Source: Actinophytocola sp963729115
GTDB lineage: Bacteria; Actinomycetota; Actinomycetes; Mycobacteriales; Pseudonocardiaceae
Reading direction: 5' to 3'
Assembly: GCA_963729115.1 (NCBI GenBank)
Contig: CAVSMR010000014.1
Span: forward strand, 1 to 64,000
Length of the DNA: 64,000 nt
The translations under genes and the position numbers were made by a program. This document shows, one piece after another, positions 8,655-16,974 of this stretch. How positions within the stretch are numbered: the first letter of the stretch is position 1; every line of letters begins with the position of its first letter. Under the pieces are notes generated by a model. It was given only the letters and a program-made list of their open reading frames with translations, did not search any database and was not told the DNA's origin.

Positions 8655-8675
8655 GGGCGCGGCTGCGCTGCGCCC
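8655..8675. terminator. Hairpin between the convergent MerR-PP2C and fumC genes
   Basis: GGGCGC (8655-8660) and GCGCCC (8670-8675) form a 6-bp stem with a 9-nt loop in the 47-bp gap between two convergent stops, so it could serve both genes. There is no T-run. Confidence 0.45.
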
Positions 8676-8690
8676 GCCGTGGTCGCGCCG

Positions 8691-10085
8691 TCAGCCGCCG
8701 TGGGCCATGCGTAGGACGTCCAGGGCCTCGTCCAGCTGGGCCTCCGTGAGCTTGCCGGCGGAGACGTGGCCGCGTTCCAGGACCACCTCGCGGATGGTCT
8801 TGCGCTCCGCGAGGGACTGCTTCGCGATGGCCGCCGCCTCCTCGTAGCCCAGGTAGCGGTTCAGCGGGGTGACGATCGACGGGGAGGACTCCGCGTACTC
8901 GCGCTGCCGGTCCACATTGGCCTCGAGTCCGGCGAACACCTTGTCCGCCAGCAGGGTGGCCACCGCGGCCAGCAGGCGGGCCGACTCGAGCACGTTGCGG
9001 GCGATCACCGGCAGCATGACGTTGAGCTGGAAGTTCCCCTGGCTGCCGGCGAACGCCACCGCCGCGTCGTTGCCGATCACCTGGGCCACCACCATCATCG
9101 TGGCCTCGCAGAGCACCGGGTTGACCTTGCCCGGCATGATCGACGAGCCCGGCTGCAGGTCCGGCAGCGCTAGCTCGCCCAGGCCCGTCCGCGGGCCCGA
9201 GCCGAGCCAGCGCACGTCGTTGGCGATCTTGTACAGCGACACCGCGACCGTGCGGAGCTGGCCGGACGCCTCGACCACGGAGTCCTGCGTGGCCTGCGCC
9301 TCGAAGTGGTCGGGCGCCTCGGTCAGCGGCAGTCCCGTGGCCGACGCGAGCGACTCGGCGACCGCGGCACCGAAGCCGGCCGGCGCGTTGAGACCGCTAC
9401 CCACCGCCGTGCCGCCGATGGGCAGCTCACCCAGCCGCGGCAGGCACGAGCGCAGCCGCTCGACGCCGTAGCGGACCTGCGCCGCCCACGCGCCGGCCTC
9501 CTGGCCCAGCGTCACCGGCACGGCGTCCATCAGGTGCGTGCGGCCGGACTTGACGACCTCGCCCCACTCCCCGGCGCGCTGCTCGATCGTCGTGGCGAGG
9601 TGTTCCAGCGCCGGCAGCACGTCGCGGACGACCGCCTCGGTGGCGGCGACGCGGATCGTCGTCGGGAACGTGTCGTTCGACGACTGCGAGGCGTTGACGT
9701 GGTCGTTCGGGTGCACGTCGCGGCCGGCCGCCCGGGACGCGAGCGTCGCGATCACCTCGTTGGCGTTCATGTTCGACGACGTGCCCGACCCGGTCTGGAA
9801 GACGTCGATGGGGAACTGGTCGTCGTGGCGGCCGTCGGCGACCTCCTGCGCGGCGTCGGCGATGGCGCCGGCGAGGTCGGCGTCGAGCGTGCCGAGGCGC
9901 TCGTTGACCCGGGCGGCGGCCGCCTTGAGCAGGCCGAGCGCGCGGATCTGGCTGCGTTCCAGGCCGCGTCCGGAGATCGGGAAGTTCTCCACGGCGCGCT
10001 GGGTCTGGGCCCGCCAGAGGGCGTCCACGGGCACCTTGACGTCGCCCATCGTGTCGCGCTCGATCCTGTACTGATTCTCGGTCAC
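8691..10085 (-). CDS. fumC: Class II fumarate hydratase
   Basis: A 464-residue cytosolic TCA-cycle enzyme that interconverts fumarate and L-malate. It has the aspartase/fumarase superfamily signature GSSIMPGKVNPV, preceded by GSGTSSNMNANEV and KSGRTHLMDAVP with the catalytic His, and ASQSSNDTFPT. Length is normal for class II enzymes and no iron-sulfur Cys set is present, as expected. The GTG at 10083-10085 gives the usual VTENQYRIERDTMGDV start. It is divergent from the flavoprotein gene at 10165 across an 80-bp gap that holds an inverted repeat. In M. tuberculosis fum (Rv1098c) is next to glpX; here they are within 4 kb. Confidence 0.94.
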   Translation of the reverse strand: MTENQYRIERDTMGDVKVPVDALWRAQTQRAVENFPISGRGLERSQIRALGLLKAAAARVNERLGTLDADLAGAIADAAQEVADGRHDDQFPIDVFQTGSGTSSNMNANEVIATLASRAAGRDVHPNDHVNASQSSNDTFPTTIRVAATEAVVRDVLPALEHLATTIEQRAGEWGEVVKSGRTHLMDAVPVTLGQEAGAWAAQVRYGVERLRSCLPRLGELPIGGTAVGSGLNAPAGFGAAVAESLASATGLPLTEAPDHFEAQATQDSVVEASGQLRTVAVSLYKIANDVRWLGSGPRTGLGELALPDLQPGSSIMPGKVNPVLCEATMMVVAQVIGNDAAVAFAGSQGNFQLNVMLPVIARNVLESARLLAAVATLLADKVFAGLEANVDRQREYAESSPSIVTPLNRYLGYEEAAAIAKQSLAERKTIREVVLERGHVSAGKLTEAQLDEALDVLRMAHGG

Positions 10086-10098
10086 GTCTTCAGTTTGG

Positions 10099-10113
10099 CC
10101 TGTCACGGACAGG
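10099..10113. promoter_or_regulatory. Inverted repeat in the fumC / FNR divergent promoter
   Basis: CCTGTC-ACG-GACAGG is a perfect 6-bp palindrome with a 3-nt spacer, 14 bp from the fumC start and 50 bp from the flavoprotein start. It is a candidate operator; no regulator is identified. Confidence 0.35.
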
Positions 10114-10164
10114 TGTGCCCGGGTAACTTGTGGTGTGCTGGCCACTCTCGATAGGTAGGTGTGC

Positions 10165-11160
10165 ATGAGCTCCACCGAGACACCGTCCGAGGTCGACCTG
10201 CTGATCGTCGGCGCGGGCCCCACCGGCCTGTTCGCCGCGTACTACGCCGGATTCCGCGAGCTCTCCACCGCCGTGGTGGACTCGCTGCCGGAGCCGGGCG
10301 GGCAGGTCACGGCGATGTACCCGGAGAAGAAGATCTTCGACATCGCGGGCTTTCCCGTGGTGCTGGGCAGAGATCTGGTCACCTCGCTGGTCGAGCAGGC
10401 CGACCAGTTCAAGCCGACCTACCTGCTGGGCCGGCGCGCGCGCACGGTGTCCGAAGTGGACGGTAAGTTCGAGGTCGGGCTCGACGGCGGCACGGTCGTG
10501 CGCACCGGCGCGATCCTGATCACCGCCGGGATGGGCGAGTTCACGCCGCGCCCGCTGCCCGCCGGGGACGGCTGGCTGGGCCGGGGCGTGGTCAACTTCG
10601 TGCCGGAGTTAGAGGCGCTGCGCGACCAGGACGTGGTGATCGTGGGCGGCGGCGACTCGGCGTTCGACTGGGCGCTGTCGCTGCACCCCATCGCGAACAG
10701 CGTCACGCTCGTGCACCGGCGCGCCAAGTTCCGCGCCTTCGCCGCGACCGTGCGGCAGGTGCGCGAGCTGGGCGTGCCGATCATCACGGACGCGCAGGTC
10801 ATCGAGCTGCGGGGCGATGCGGCGGAGCGGCTCGCCGAGGTCGAGCTCGACGTGAAGGACGAGGCCGAGCCGGTCGTGCTGCCCGCGCAGACCGTGGTGG
10901 CGGCGCTCGGGTTCACCGCGGACCTGGGCCCGATCGAGTCGTGGGGCCTGGAGATCACCCGCCGCGCGGTGGCCGTGGACACGACGATGCGCACGGCCCG
11001 GGAACGGATCTACGCCGCCGGCGACATCGCCGCGTACCCCGGCAAGGTCAAGCTGATCGCGACCGGCTTCGGCGAAGCAGCCACGGCGGTGAACAACATC
11101 GCGGTGGCCCTGAACCCGGAGGCGCACCTGTTCCCCGGCCACTCGAGCGACGTGAGCTAA
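10165..11160 (+). CDS. Thioredoxin-reductase-like ferredoxin/flavodoxin-NADP+ reductase
   Basis: A 331-residue FAD- and NAD(P)-dependent oxidoreductase. It has an N-terminal FAD-binding LLIVGAGPTGLFAAYYAG, EPGGQVTAMYPEKKIFDI typical of the YumC/FNR2 group, a second dinucleotide fold DVVIVGGGDSAFDWA, and the C-terminal IYAAGDIAAYPGK FAD motif. The thioredoxin-reductase CxxC pair is absent at the expected site, which supports electron transfer between NADPH and a ferredoxin or flavodoxin rather than disulfide reduction. TAGGTAGG lies just before the ATG at 10165. Its stop codon overlaps the convergent GNAT gene by 4 bp. Confidence 0.85.
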   Translation: MSSTETPSEVDLLIVGAGPTGLFAAYYAGFRELSTAVVDSLPEPGGQVTAMYPEKKIFDIAGFPVVLGRDLVTSLVEQADQFKPTYLLGRRARTVSEVDGKFEVGLDGGTVVRTGAILITAGMGEFTPRPLPAGDGWLGRGVVNFVPELEALRDQDVVIVGGGDSAFDWALSLHPIANSVTLVHRRAKFRAFAATVRQVRELGVPIITDAQVIELRGDAAERLAEVELDVKDEAEPVVLPAQTVVAALGFTADLGPIESWGLEITRRAVAVDTTMRTARERIYAAGDIAAYPGKVKLIATGFGEAATAVNNIAVALNPEAHLFPGHSSDVS

Positions 11161-11681
11161 CCGGTCCAGTCGCGCGACAGGAGGCCGAACAGCAGGTCGT
11201 CGGTCCACTCGCCCTTCAACCAGGTGTGTTCGTGGCGCAGGCCTTCCCGGGTGAAGCCGAGGCGGTCGAGGAGGCGGGCGGACGCCTCGTTGCGGGCGTC
11301 GCACTCCGCGGTGATCTTGTGCACGCCGGTGGCGACGACGCGGTTCAGCACGGCGCTCACGGCCTCCGTGGCGTAGCCCTTGCCCTGGTACGCGGACGCG
11401 AGCGTGCAGCCCAGCTCGGCCAGCCGGCCCCGCCGGCGGATCGCGACGTCGCCGATCAGCGCGCCCTCGGCGCGCAGCACGACCGCGTACTGGAACCAGC
11501 CCGGCGCGTCCTCGCTGTCCTCGGCGAACGACGTCACCAGGCGCCGGGCCTCGTCGAGGGGTACCGGGGGCGTCCACGACTGGTAGCGGGCGACCGCCGG
11601 ATCCGAGCGGTACGCCGCGAAGGCCACCGCGTCGGCCGGGCGGAAGCGCCGGATGTCGAGGCGCTCGGTCGCGAGGTTCAC
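11157..11681 (-). CDS. GNAT N-acetyltransferase, RimJ/RimL type
   Basis: A 174-residue acetyl-CoA-dependent acetyltransferase. It opens with ATERLDIRRFRPADA, as do RimJ/RimL-like proteins, carries the acetyl-CoA loop ASAYQGKGYATEAV (motif A, Q/RxxGxG/A) and ends with DARNEASARLLDRLGFTREG and a WLKGEWTDDLLF segment. The substrate, either protein N-terminal residues or a small molecule, cannot be told from sequence. It lies upstream of the L,D-transpeptidase gene on the same strand only in the sense that both read leftward; about 20 bp separate the GNAT start from the transpeptidase stop, so co-transcription is possible. Confidence 0.85.
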   Translation of the reverse strand: MNLATERLDIRRFRPADAVAFAAYRSDPAVARYQSWTPPVPLDEARRLVTSFAEDSEDAPGWFQYAVVLRAEGALIGDVAIRRRGRLAELGCTLASAYQGKGYATEAVSAVLNRVVATGVHKITAECDARNEASARLLDRLGFTREGLRHEHTWLKGEWTDDLLFGLLSRDWTG

Positions 11682-11703
11682 GGGCTGACGCTACCGCCGC
11701 GGG

Positions 11704-12297
11704 CTAGGGCACGACCTGGACGACGTCACCGACGTCGAGTCCGCTGTAGAACGACGAGGCGGCCGAGCCCGACAGGTGCACGCAGCCGTGCGACAGGTCG
11801 TAGAGGCTGCCCTCGTGGAAGGCGATGCCGCCGTTGAAGAACACCGAGTACGGCATCGGCGCGTTGTCGAACTCGCGGCTCAGGTGGTCGATGTCCTTGT
11901 ACTGCACGTGAAAGGTGCCCGGCGGGGTCTCGTATCCCGGCCGGCCGTGCGTGATCGGCACCGGGCCGGTCGCGACGTCGCCGCCCGCGAGCAGCCACGC
12001 CTGGTTCGCCGACAGGTCCACGCACGCGTCGGCGCCCGCGCCGCACGGCACGCCCTTCGGTGGCGGCGGTGGCGGCGGCGCCTTCTTCACGATCGTCGCG
12101 TTCGCCTCGACCACGTCCGGCAGCGCGCGGATCGTCGTCGGGCCCGGGTCGGCCGGCCGGGTGGGAGTGGTGGTCGCCTGCGGCACCGTTCGCGTCCCCC
12201 GCGACGGCGGCTCGGCCGCGTCGTCCGCGCTCGCGCACGCCGCGAGGAGGCCGGCCCCGGTCGTGACCAGTGCGGCGATCAACGTGGGCACGCGCAT
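11704..12297 (-). CDS. L,D-transpeptidase (YkuD) lipoprotein
   Basis: A 197-residue exported protein. The signal peptide ends in a lipobox, GLLAACAS, so it is probably lipid-anchored. A Pro/Thr-rich linker with a run of prolines (about residues 70-85) leads to a YkuD domain with ITHGRPGYETPPG and the catalytic motif LSHGCVHLSG (His and Cys present). Such enzymes make 3-3 cross-links in peptidoglycan or attach proteins to it. The domain is compact and lacks the Ig-like domains of mycobacterial Ldt proteins. I chose the ATG at 12297 because AAGGGA lies 6 nt upstream; an in-frame GTG seven codons earlier is less likely. Confidence 0.88.
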   Translation of the reverse strand: MRVPTLIAALVTTGAGLLAACASADDAAEPPSRGTRTVPQATTTPTRPADPGPTTIRALPDVVEANATIVKKAPPPPPPPKGVPCGAGADACVDLSANQAWLLAGGDVATGPVPITHGRPGYETPPGTFHVQYKDIDHLSREFDNAPMPYSVFFNGGIAFHEGSLYDLSHGCVHLSGSAASSFYSGLDVGDVVQVVP

Positions 12298-12392
12298 GCC
12301 GGATCCCTTCACCCTCACACACCGGAAGACGCCGTAGATCGATGTCCGGTTGACAGATGATCGGGAGCCGTGCGCAAACCGTTACAGACAGT

Positions 12393-12437
12393 CGAAGGCC
12401 GCATGCGGGACGGTGGAAGTCCCACATGCGGCCTTCG
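12393..12437 (-). terminator. Strong hairpin after the trypsin-like gene
   Basis: A perfect 13-bp inverted repeat, CGAAGGCCGCATG / CATGCGGCCTTCG (12393-12405 with 12425-12437), encloses a second 5-bp stem, GGGAC / GTCCC. It starts 15 bp past the stop of the protease gene and separates it from the transpeptidase promoter. Confidence 0.8.
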
Positions 12438-12451
12438 CGGTGCTGGATCGG

Positions 12452-13234
12452 TCAGGCCCCGGTTGTCTGAGCGATCCAGTCGGCGTACGCCGTCGCGTTG
12501 GTGTAGATCGACGGTCCCGTCGCACACGTCGAGTCACCGTTGCCGCTGCGGCTGGTCACGCCGACGAGCTGGAAGGCACCCGCGGTGCCCACGATCTGCG
12601 GGCCGCCCGAGTCGCCGTAGCAGGCGCCCGCGTTCCCGTTCGGGTTGCTGGTGCACAGCTCGAGCGAGCCGTCGATGTCGGTGCAGGAGCTAGCGTCCAG
12701 CACCTCCACGTCCAGCTGCTGCAGGAAGTCGGGCGCGCCACAGCCACCCGGCTCCGGACAGGTCTGGCCCCAGCCCAGCAGGCGGGACGTCGTGCCCGCC
12801 GGCGCGTCGGCCGCGAGCTGGATCGGCGCCGACGCCGCCGGGGCGGCGAGCTTCACCAGGGCGATGTCGTTGCCCGGCGACGCGCCGTCGTAGTCCGGGT
12901 GCACCGTGATCTCGGCGGCCTGAGCCTCTTCGCCACCCTGCTGGTACTCGTTGCTGCCGATGCGCATCGACACGCCGGCCGGGTCACTGCCCTGCACGCA
13001 GTGCGCCGCGGTGACGACCCATTCGGCGTTGATCAGCGAGCCGCCGCAGAAGTGCTGGCCGCCCTCCTGCAACGACACCATGAACGAGTACTCCTGGTCG
13101 GCGTCCCCGCCGCCCACGATCTTCGGTGTGACCCCACCCTCGTTGTCCGCGAACGCGGACGGCACCATCACGGCAGCCACAGCAGCGGTTGCCACGCCGG
13201 CGAGAAGGCCCACGACCAGAGAACGCTTCCGCAT
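12452..13234 (-). CDS. Secreted trypsin-like serine protease (S1A)
   Basis: A 260-residue secreted protease. It has a signal peptide (MRKRSLVVGLLAG through PSAFA), a short propeptide, and the mature N-terminus IVGGGDADQ typical of trypsin activation. The catalytic triad is clear: VVTAAHC (His), GNDIALVKL (Asp) and YGDSGGPQ (Ser). The residue six before the catalytic Ser lies in GNAGACYGDSGGP, where trypsins have Asp, so trypsin-like Arg/Lys specificity is not assured. GGAAGGAG precedes the ATG at 13234. It resembles extracellular proteases of streptomycetes; a strong terminator follows. Confidence 0.92.
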   Translation of the reverse strand: MRKRSLVVGLLAGVATAAVAAVMVPSAFADNEGGVTPKIVGGGDADQEYSFMVSLQEGGQHFCGGSLINAEWVVTAAHCVQGSDPAGVSMRIGSNEYQQGGEEAQAAEITVHPDYDGASPGNDIALVKLAAPAASAPIQLAADAPAGTTSRLLGWGQTCPEPGGCGAPDFLQQLDVEVLDASSCTDIDGSLELCTSNPNGNAGACYGDSGGPQIVGTAGAFQLVGVTSRSGNGDSTCATGPSIYTNATAYADWIAQTTGA

Positions 13235-13326
13235 GTTCTCTCTCCTTCCGTGCCCCATGCCCTGACTGGACATAGTTGCGGAAGGTAGCCGTCCGTCACG
13301 ATTCGGTGACACCCGCAAAAGTAGGA

Positions 13327-13354
13327 ACCGCGACCGACGATCGTCGGTCGCGGT
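13327..13354 (-). terminator. 28-bp perfect palindrome after glpX
   Basis: The 14-bp arm ACCGCGACCGACGA is followed directly by its reverse complement, giving an uninterrupted 28-bp palindrome starting 15 bp past the glpX stop. It can fold as a terminator hairpin; it could also be a protein-binding site for the protease gene, which begins at 13234 on the same strand further on. Confidence 0.7.
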
Positions 13355-13368
13355 CCTCTTTGCCCTGG

Positions 13369-14436
13369 TCAGGGCAGTGGCGGCAGTGGTTTCTCGTCCA
13401 TCGTCTTCTCCAGGCGGTCGAAGTCGACCGACGAGTACTGGCGCAGCTTGGTCAGCCGGTGGAAGCCGTCGATCATCCGCACGGTGCCCGACTTCGAGCG
13501 CATCACGATCGACTGGGTCGTGCAACCGCCGCTTCGGTAGTGCACGCCGCGCAGCAGGTCGCCGTCGGTCACGCCGGTGGCGCAGAAGAACGCGTTGTCG
13601 CCGCTGACCAGGTCATCCGTGAGCAGCACGCGATCGAGATCGTGGCCCGCGCCGATGGCCTTCTCGCGCTCGGCGTCGTCCTTGGGCCACAGCCGGCCCT
13701 GGATCGCACCGCCCATGCACTTGAGCGCGCACGCGGCGATGATCCCCTCCGGCGTGCCGCCGATGCCGATCAGCATGTCGACACCGGTGTTCGGCCGGGC
13801 CGCGGAGATCGCGCCGGCCACGTCGCCGTCGGTGATGAAGTGGATCCGCGCGCCGGCGTCCCGGACCTCGTGCACGAGGTCCGCGTGCCGCGCGCGGTCG
13901 AGAATGCAGACCGTCACGTCCGACACGTCCGTGTGCTTCGCGCGGGCCACCCGGCGGATGTTCTCGGCGACCGGCGCGGTGATGTCCACGACGTCCGAGG
14001 CCTCCGGGCCGACCGCGAGCTTCTCCATGTAGAACACCGCGGACGGGTCGAACATCGCGCCCCGCTCGGTCGCCGCGAGCACCGCGATCGCGTTCGGCAT
14101 GCCCTTGGCCATCAGCGTGGTGCCGTCGATCGGGTCGACCGCGACGTCGCACTCCGGGCCGTCGCCGTTGCCGACGTGCTCGCCGTTGTAGAGCATCGGC
14201 GCCTCGTCCTTCTCGCCCTCGCCGATGACGACGACGCCGCGCATCGAGACGGTGCCGATCAGCTTGCGCATGGCGTCCACGGCCGCGCCGTCGCCGCCGT
14301 TCTTGTCGCCGCGGCCGACCCAGCGGCCCGCGGCCATCGCCGCCGCCTCGGTCACCCGGACCAACTCCAGCGCCAGGTTGCGATCCGGTGCCTCGCGTCT
14401 GGACGAGTTGTTGGTCTGGTCGGTGGTCTGGGTCAT
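13369..14436 (-). CDS. glpX: Class II fructose-1,6-bisphosphatase
   Basis: A 355-residue gluconeogenic phosphatase that hydrolyses fructose 1,6-bisphosphate. Metal and substrate motifs of the GlpX family are evident: WVGRGDKNGGDGAAV, IGEGEKDEAPML, AVDPIDGTTLMAKG, GGTPEGIIAACALKC, and TGVTDGDLLRGV near the C-terminus. GGGAGG lies just before the ATG at 14436. Actinobacteria commonly rely on GlpX as their main FBPase. It is divergent from the DUF4245 gene, the arrangement of Rv1099c and Rv1100 in M. tuberculosis. Confidence 0.95.
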   Translation of the reverse strand: MTQTTDQTNNSSRREAPDRNLALELVRVTEAAAMAAGRWVGRGDKNGGDGAAVDAMRKLIGTVSMRGVVVIGEGEKDEAPMLYNGEHVGNGDGPECDVAVDPIDGTTLMAKGMPNAIAVLAATERGAMFDPSAVFYMEKLAVGPEASDVVDITAPVAENIRRVARAKHTDVSDVTVCILDRARHADLVHEVRDAGARIHFITDGDVAGAISAARPNTGVDMLIGIGGTPEGIIAACALKCMGGAIQGRLWPKDDAEREKAIGAGHDLDRVLLTDDLVSGDNAFFCATGVTDGDLLRGVHYRSGGCTTQSIVMRSKSGTVRMIDGFHRLTKLRQYSSVDFDRLEKTMDEKPLPPLP

Positions 14437-14549
14437 GCCGCCTCCCGTGTCTTTCCGATGTCGCCCCGCGAAAGAACCTCCCGATCCTCCCAGACTTCGG
14501 GACGAGGGCACGAGTGAGCATGATCTCGACCTGCTGCGAGGATGGCGGC

Positions 14550-15140
14550 GTGACGGACAGCGGACGGCCGCCGGGACGGGCGGCGCTGGGCATGCGCGAG
14601 ATGATCGGGGCGATGGCCGTGCTCCTGGTCATCGTCGGCGTGCTGGCCGTGGTGACGCGGGGGTGCTCGTTCGACCCGGGCGCCCCGTCGGCCAACCCGT
14701 CCTCGGCGCCGACGGTGGACGCGTCGGCCAAGCTCGGCCAGGCGGCCGAGTCGGTCTCGTTCCCCGTGCGACGGCCCGACCTGCCCTCGTCGTGGCACGC
14801 GAACTCGTCGTCGACCACCGCCGTCGGGCACGGCGCCGCGGCCGACGTGATCGTCCGGGTCGGCTGGCTGACGCCGGGCGGGCGGTACGCGCAGCTGAGC
14901 CAGTCCGGCGGCACGGCCGCGGACGTGCTGGCGGCGGAGACCGGTACCACCACGAAGCCGGCCGGCGAGCAGTCCGTCGGCGGGACGTCGTTCGCGACCC
15001 ACCCGTCGCGGCGCGACGAGGTCGCGTGGGTGGCGTCGCTGGCCGGCACGGTCGTGCTGATCACCGGGAACGCGACCGAGCAGGAGTTCCGCGAGCTGGC
15101 CGCGGCGGTCGTCGCCGCGCCGCCGCTGGCCGGCCGCTAG
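14550..15140 (+). CDS. DUF4245 membrane-anchored protein
   Basis: A 196-residue protein with a short basic cytoplasmic N-terminus, one transmembrane helix (MIGAMAVLLVIVGVLAVV, about residues 18-35), then an extracytoplasmic domain with FPVRRPDLPSSWHANS and a final TGNATEQEFRELAAAV, the pattern of DUF4245. Function is unknown. Its position divergent from glpX is conserved with mycobacterial Rv1100. The GTG at 14550 is preferred because it places a usual short N-terminal tail before the helix; an in-frame ATG at 14520 would add ten residues. The 3' end overlaps the convergent tag gene by 4 bp. Confidence 0.75.
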   Translation: MTDSGRPPGRAALGMREMIGAMAVLLVIVGVLAVVTRGCSFDPGAPSANPSSAPTVDASAKLGQAAESVSFPVRRPDLPSSWHANSSSTTAVGHGAAADVIVRVGWLTPGGRYAQLSQSGGTAADVLAAETGTTTKPAGEQSVGGTSFATHPSRRDEVAWVASLAGTVVLITGNATEQEFRELAAAVVAAPPLAGR

Positions 15141-15703
15141 GTCGCGCGCCAGCAGCCCTCGACGTGGTCGTCGACCATGCCGGTCGCCTGCATCAGCGCG
15201 TAGGCCGTGGTCGGGCCCACGAACGCGAAGCCCCGCTTCTTCAGCTCCTTGGCCATGGCCGTCGACTCCGGCGTGACGGCGGGGACGTCCGCCAGGCCCT
15301 TGGGACGGGGCCGCGCGGCCGGGGCGAAGGACCACAGCAGCTCGTCCAGCGGCTGGTCCAGGTCCGCGATCGCGCGGGCGTTGCGGATCGCGGCGTCGAT
15401 CTTGGCGCGGTTGCGCACGATCGAGGCGTCGGCCATCAGCCGGGTCACGTCCGCGGCGCCGAACTCCGCCACCCGCTTGGGCTCGAAGCCGGCGAACGCG
15501 CGGCGGAACGCGTCCCGCTTGCGCAGGATCGTCAGCCAGGACAGGCCGGACTGGAACGCCTCCAGCATCAGCCGCTCGTACAGCGCCGCCTCGCCGTGCA
15601 GCGGCACGCCCCACTCCTCGTCGTGGTAGGCGACGTAGTCGTCCGCCGAGTTCCCCCACGGGCAGCGCAGGCGGCCGTCGGCGCCGGGCGTCGCGCCGCT
15701 CAT
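15137..15703 (-). CDS. tag: DNA-3-methyladenine glycosylase I
   Basis: A 188-residue base-excision repair enzyme that removes 3-methyladenine from alkylated DNA. It shows the Tag family pattern: RCPWGNSADDYVAYHDEEWG, FQSGLSWLTILRKRDAFR, MADASIVRNRAKI, and C-terminal GFAFVGPTTAYALMQATGMV, with the zinc-binding Cys near the N-terminus and His/Cys in DDHVEGC at the end. Its ATG overlaps the stop of the DivIVA-domain gene (ATGA), so the two are translationally coupled, as for Rv1209 and Rv1210. Confidence 0.93.
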   Translation of the reverse strand: MSGATPGADGRLRCPWGNSADDYVAYHDEEWGVPLHGEAALYERLMLEAFQSGLSWLTILRKRDAFRRAFAGFEPKRVAEFGAADVTRLMADASIVRNRAKIDAAIRNARAIADLDQPLDELLWSFAPAARPRPKGLADVPAVTPESTAMAKELKKRGFAFVGPTTAYALMQATGMVDDHVEGCWRAT

Positions 15704-16008
15704 GACGTCTCGTGCTCGGCCAGCCGCTCGCGCAGCGCTGCCACCTCCGCGCGCAGCTCGTCCAGCTCACCTCCGGCGCGGCGCAGCACCCAGTCGACCT
15801 CGGACATCTTGTAGCCGCGCAGGACCAGCTGGAACCGGACCTGGCGCAGGTCGTCCGACGTGATCCCCGACGACGGCAGGCGGGTCGGCGAAGCGCCCGG
15901 CGGCAGCGCCGGGAGCTCCTCGCCCCGCCCGAAGACGACCGAGGCGATCAGGAAAACCACGGCCGCCACGAGCACCATGACGACCAGGTAGATCAAAGCG
16001 GTGGTCAC
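15700..16008 (-). CDS. DivIVA-domain membrane protein (Rv1209-like)
   Basis: A 102-residue protein with one N-terminal transmembrane helix (IYLVVMVLVAAVVFLIASVVF) and a DivIVA-type segment: RLPSSGITSDDLRQVRF, LRGYKMSEVDWVLRR, followed by a short heptad-like coiled coil (ELDELRAEVAALRERLAEHE). Such proteins probably sit at membranes near growth or division sites, but no direct role is known for this clade. It is coupled to tag by an ATGA overlap and follows gpgS by about 30 bp. Confidence 0.82.
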   Translation of the reverse strand: MTTALIYLVVMVLVAAVVFLIASVVFGRGEELPALPPGASPTRLPSSGITSDDLRQVRFQLVLRGYKMSEVDWVLRRAGGELDELRAEVAALRERLAEHETS

Positions 16009-16041
16009 GTCAGGATCGTGTCATACCCCACCGCCGCGGAG

Positions 16042-16974
16042 TCACCGTACGAGCAGCTCGCGCATCGGCGGCCGGTCTGCGACCGCCACGCCCGCGGTGT
16101 CCGGCAGCCACTCGCCCGCCACCTGGACGAACTGCGTGAGCTCCCCGGCCGCTGAGTCCACGCCGGCGGGCAGCATGCCGCAGCGGGACAGGGCCGTGCC
16201 CAGGATCTGCCGGGCCATCAGCCCGAGCGCGGCCAGCTGCTGGTTGCGGTGCCGCCGGACGCCGAGGTTGACCTGCGCGATGCCGGCCAGTCCCACGAGC
16301 GCGTGCGCATCCAGCAGCAGGCCGATCTCCACCCCGTACCCGGCGGCGAACGGCACCGACTCGAGCAGCGCACGGGTGCCCGCGTACTCGCCGGACAGGG
16401 GCTGGATGACCCCGGACAGCTCCGGGCGCAGCGCCGAGAGCAGCGGGCGGGCCATCAGCTCGGTGACCCGGCCACCGCCCGAGCCGGACGCGTCCTCGGT
16501 GGCGAGCGGGCGCCGGTAGAAGCCCTTCACCAGCGCCACCTCCGGCGCCAGGAGCAGCGGGCCGAGCAGCATCGGCACGAAGTCGGGCGACGGGTCGACC
16601 AGGTCGGAGTCCACGAACGCCAGCAGGTCGCCCGACGTCGCCGCGAGCGAGCGCCACAGCACCTCGCCCTTGCCGGGCAGGGGTGCCAGTTCGGTGAGCA
16701 CCTCGGTGCGCCGCACGACCCGGGCCCCCGCCGCGGCGGCGACCTCGACCGTGCGGTCGGTCGAGCCCGAGTCCAGGACCACCAGCTCGTCCACCAGCGT
16801 GCCGACCAGCGGCCGGATCGAGGCGACCACGGCGGCCACCGTGGCCTCCTCGTTCAGCGCCGGCAGCACGACCGACACCGTGCGGGAACCCTTGGCCGCC
16901 ACCAGGTCCGCAACTGTCCACTCGGGACTCTGCCAGGTCCGCTCGGCGAACCACGCACGCGCGTCCGGGTGCAT
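16042..16974 (-). CDS. gpgS: Glucosyl-3-phosphoglycerate synthase
   Basis: A 310-residue GT-A-fold glycosyltransferase (GT81) that transfers glucose from a nucleotide sugar to 3-phosphoglycerate, the first step toward glucosylglycerate and, in mycobacteria, methylglucose lipopolysaccharides. The nucleotide-sugar fold is evident: VSVVLPALNEEATV, ELVVLDSGSTDRT, and the metal-binding DSD in LLAFVDSDLVDP. PLSGEYAGTR, VPFAAGYGVEIGLLLD and the C-terminal HRNQQL segment are typical of GpgS. Its ATG overlaps the folP2-like stop by one base (TGATG). The folP2-gpgS-divIVA-tag order matches Rv1207-Rv1210. Confidence 0.9.
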   Translation of the reverse strand: MHPDARAWFAERTWQSPEWTVADLVAAKGSRTVSVVLPALNEEATVAAVVASIRPLVGTLVDELVVLDSGSTDRTVEVAAAAGARVVRRTEVLTELAPLPGKGEVLWRSLAATSGDLLAFVDSDLVDPSPDFVPMLLGPLLLAPEVALVKGFYRRPLATEDASGSGGGRVTELMARPLLSALRPELSGVIQPLSGEYAGTRALLESVPFAAGYGVEIGLLLDAHALVGLAGIAQVNLGVRRHRNQQLAALGLMARQILGTALSRCGMLPAGVDSAAGELTQFVQVAGEWLPDTAGVAVADRPPMRELLVR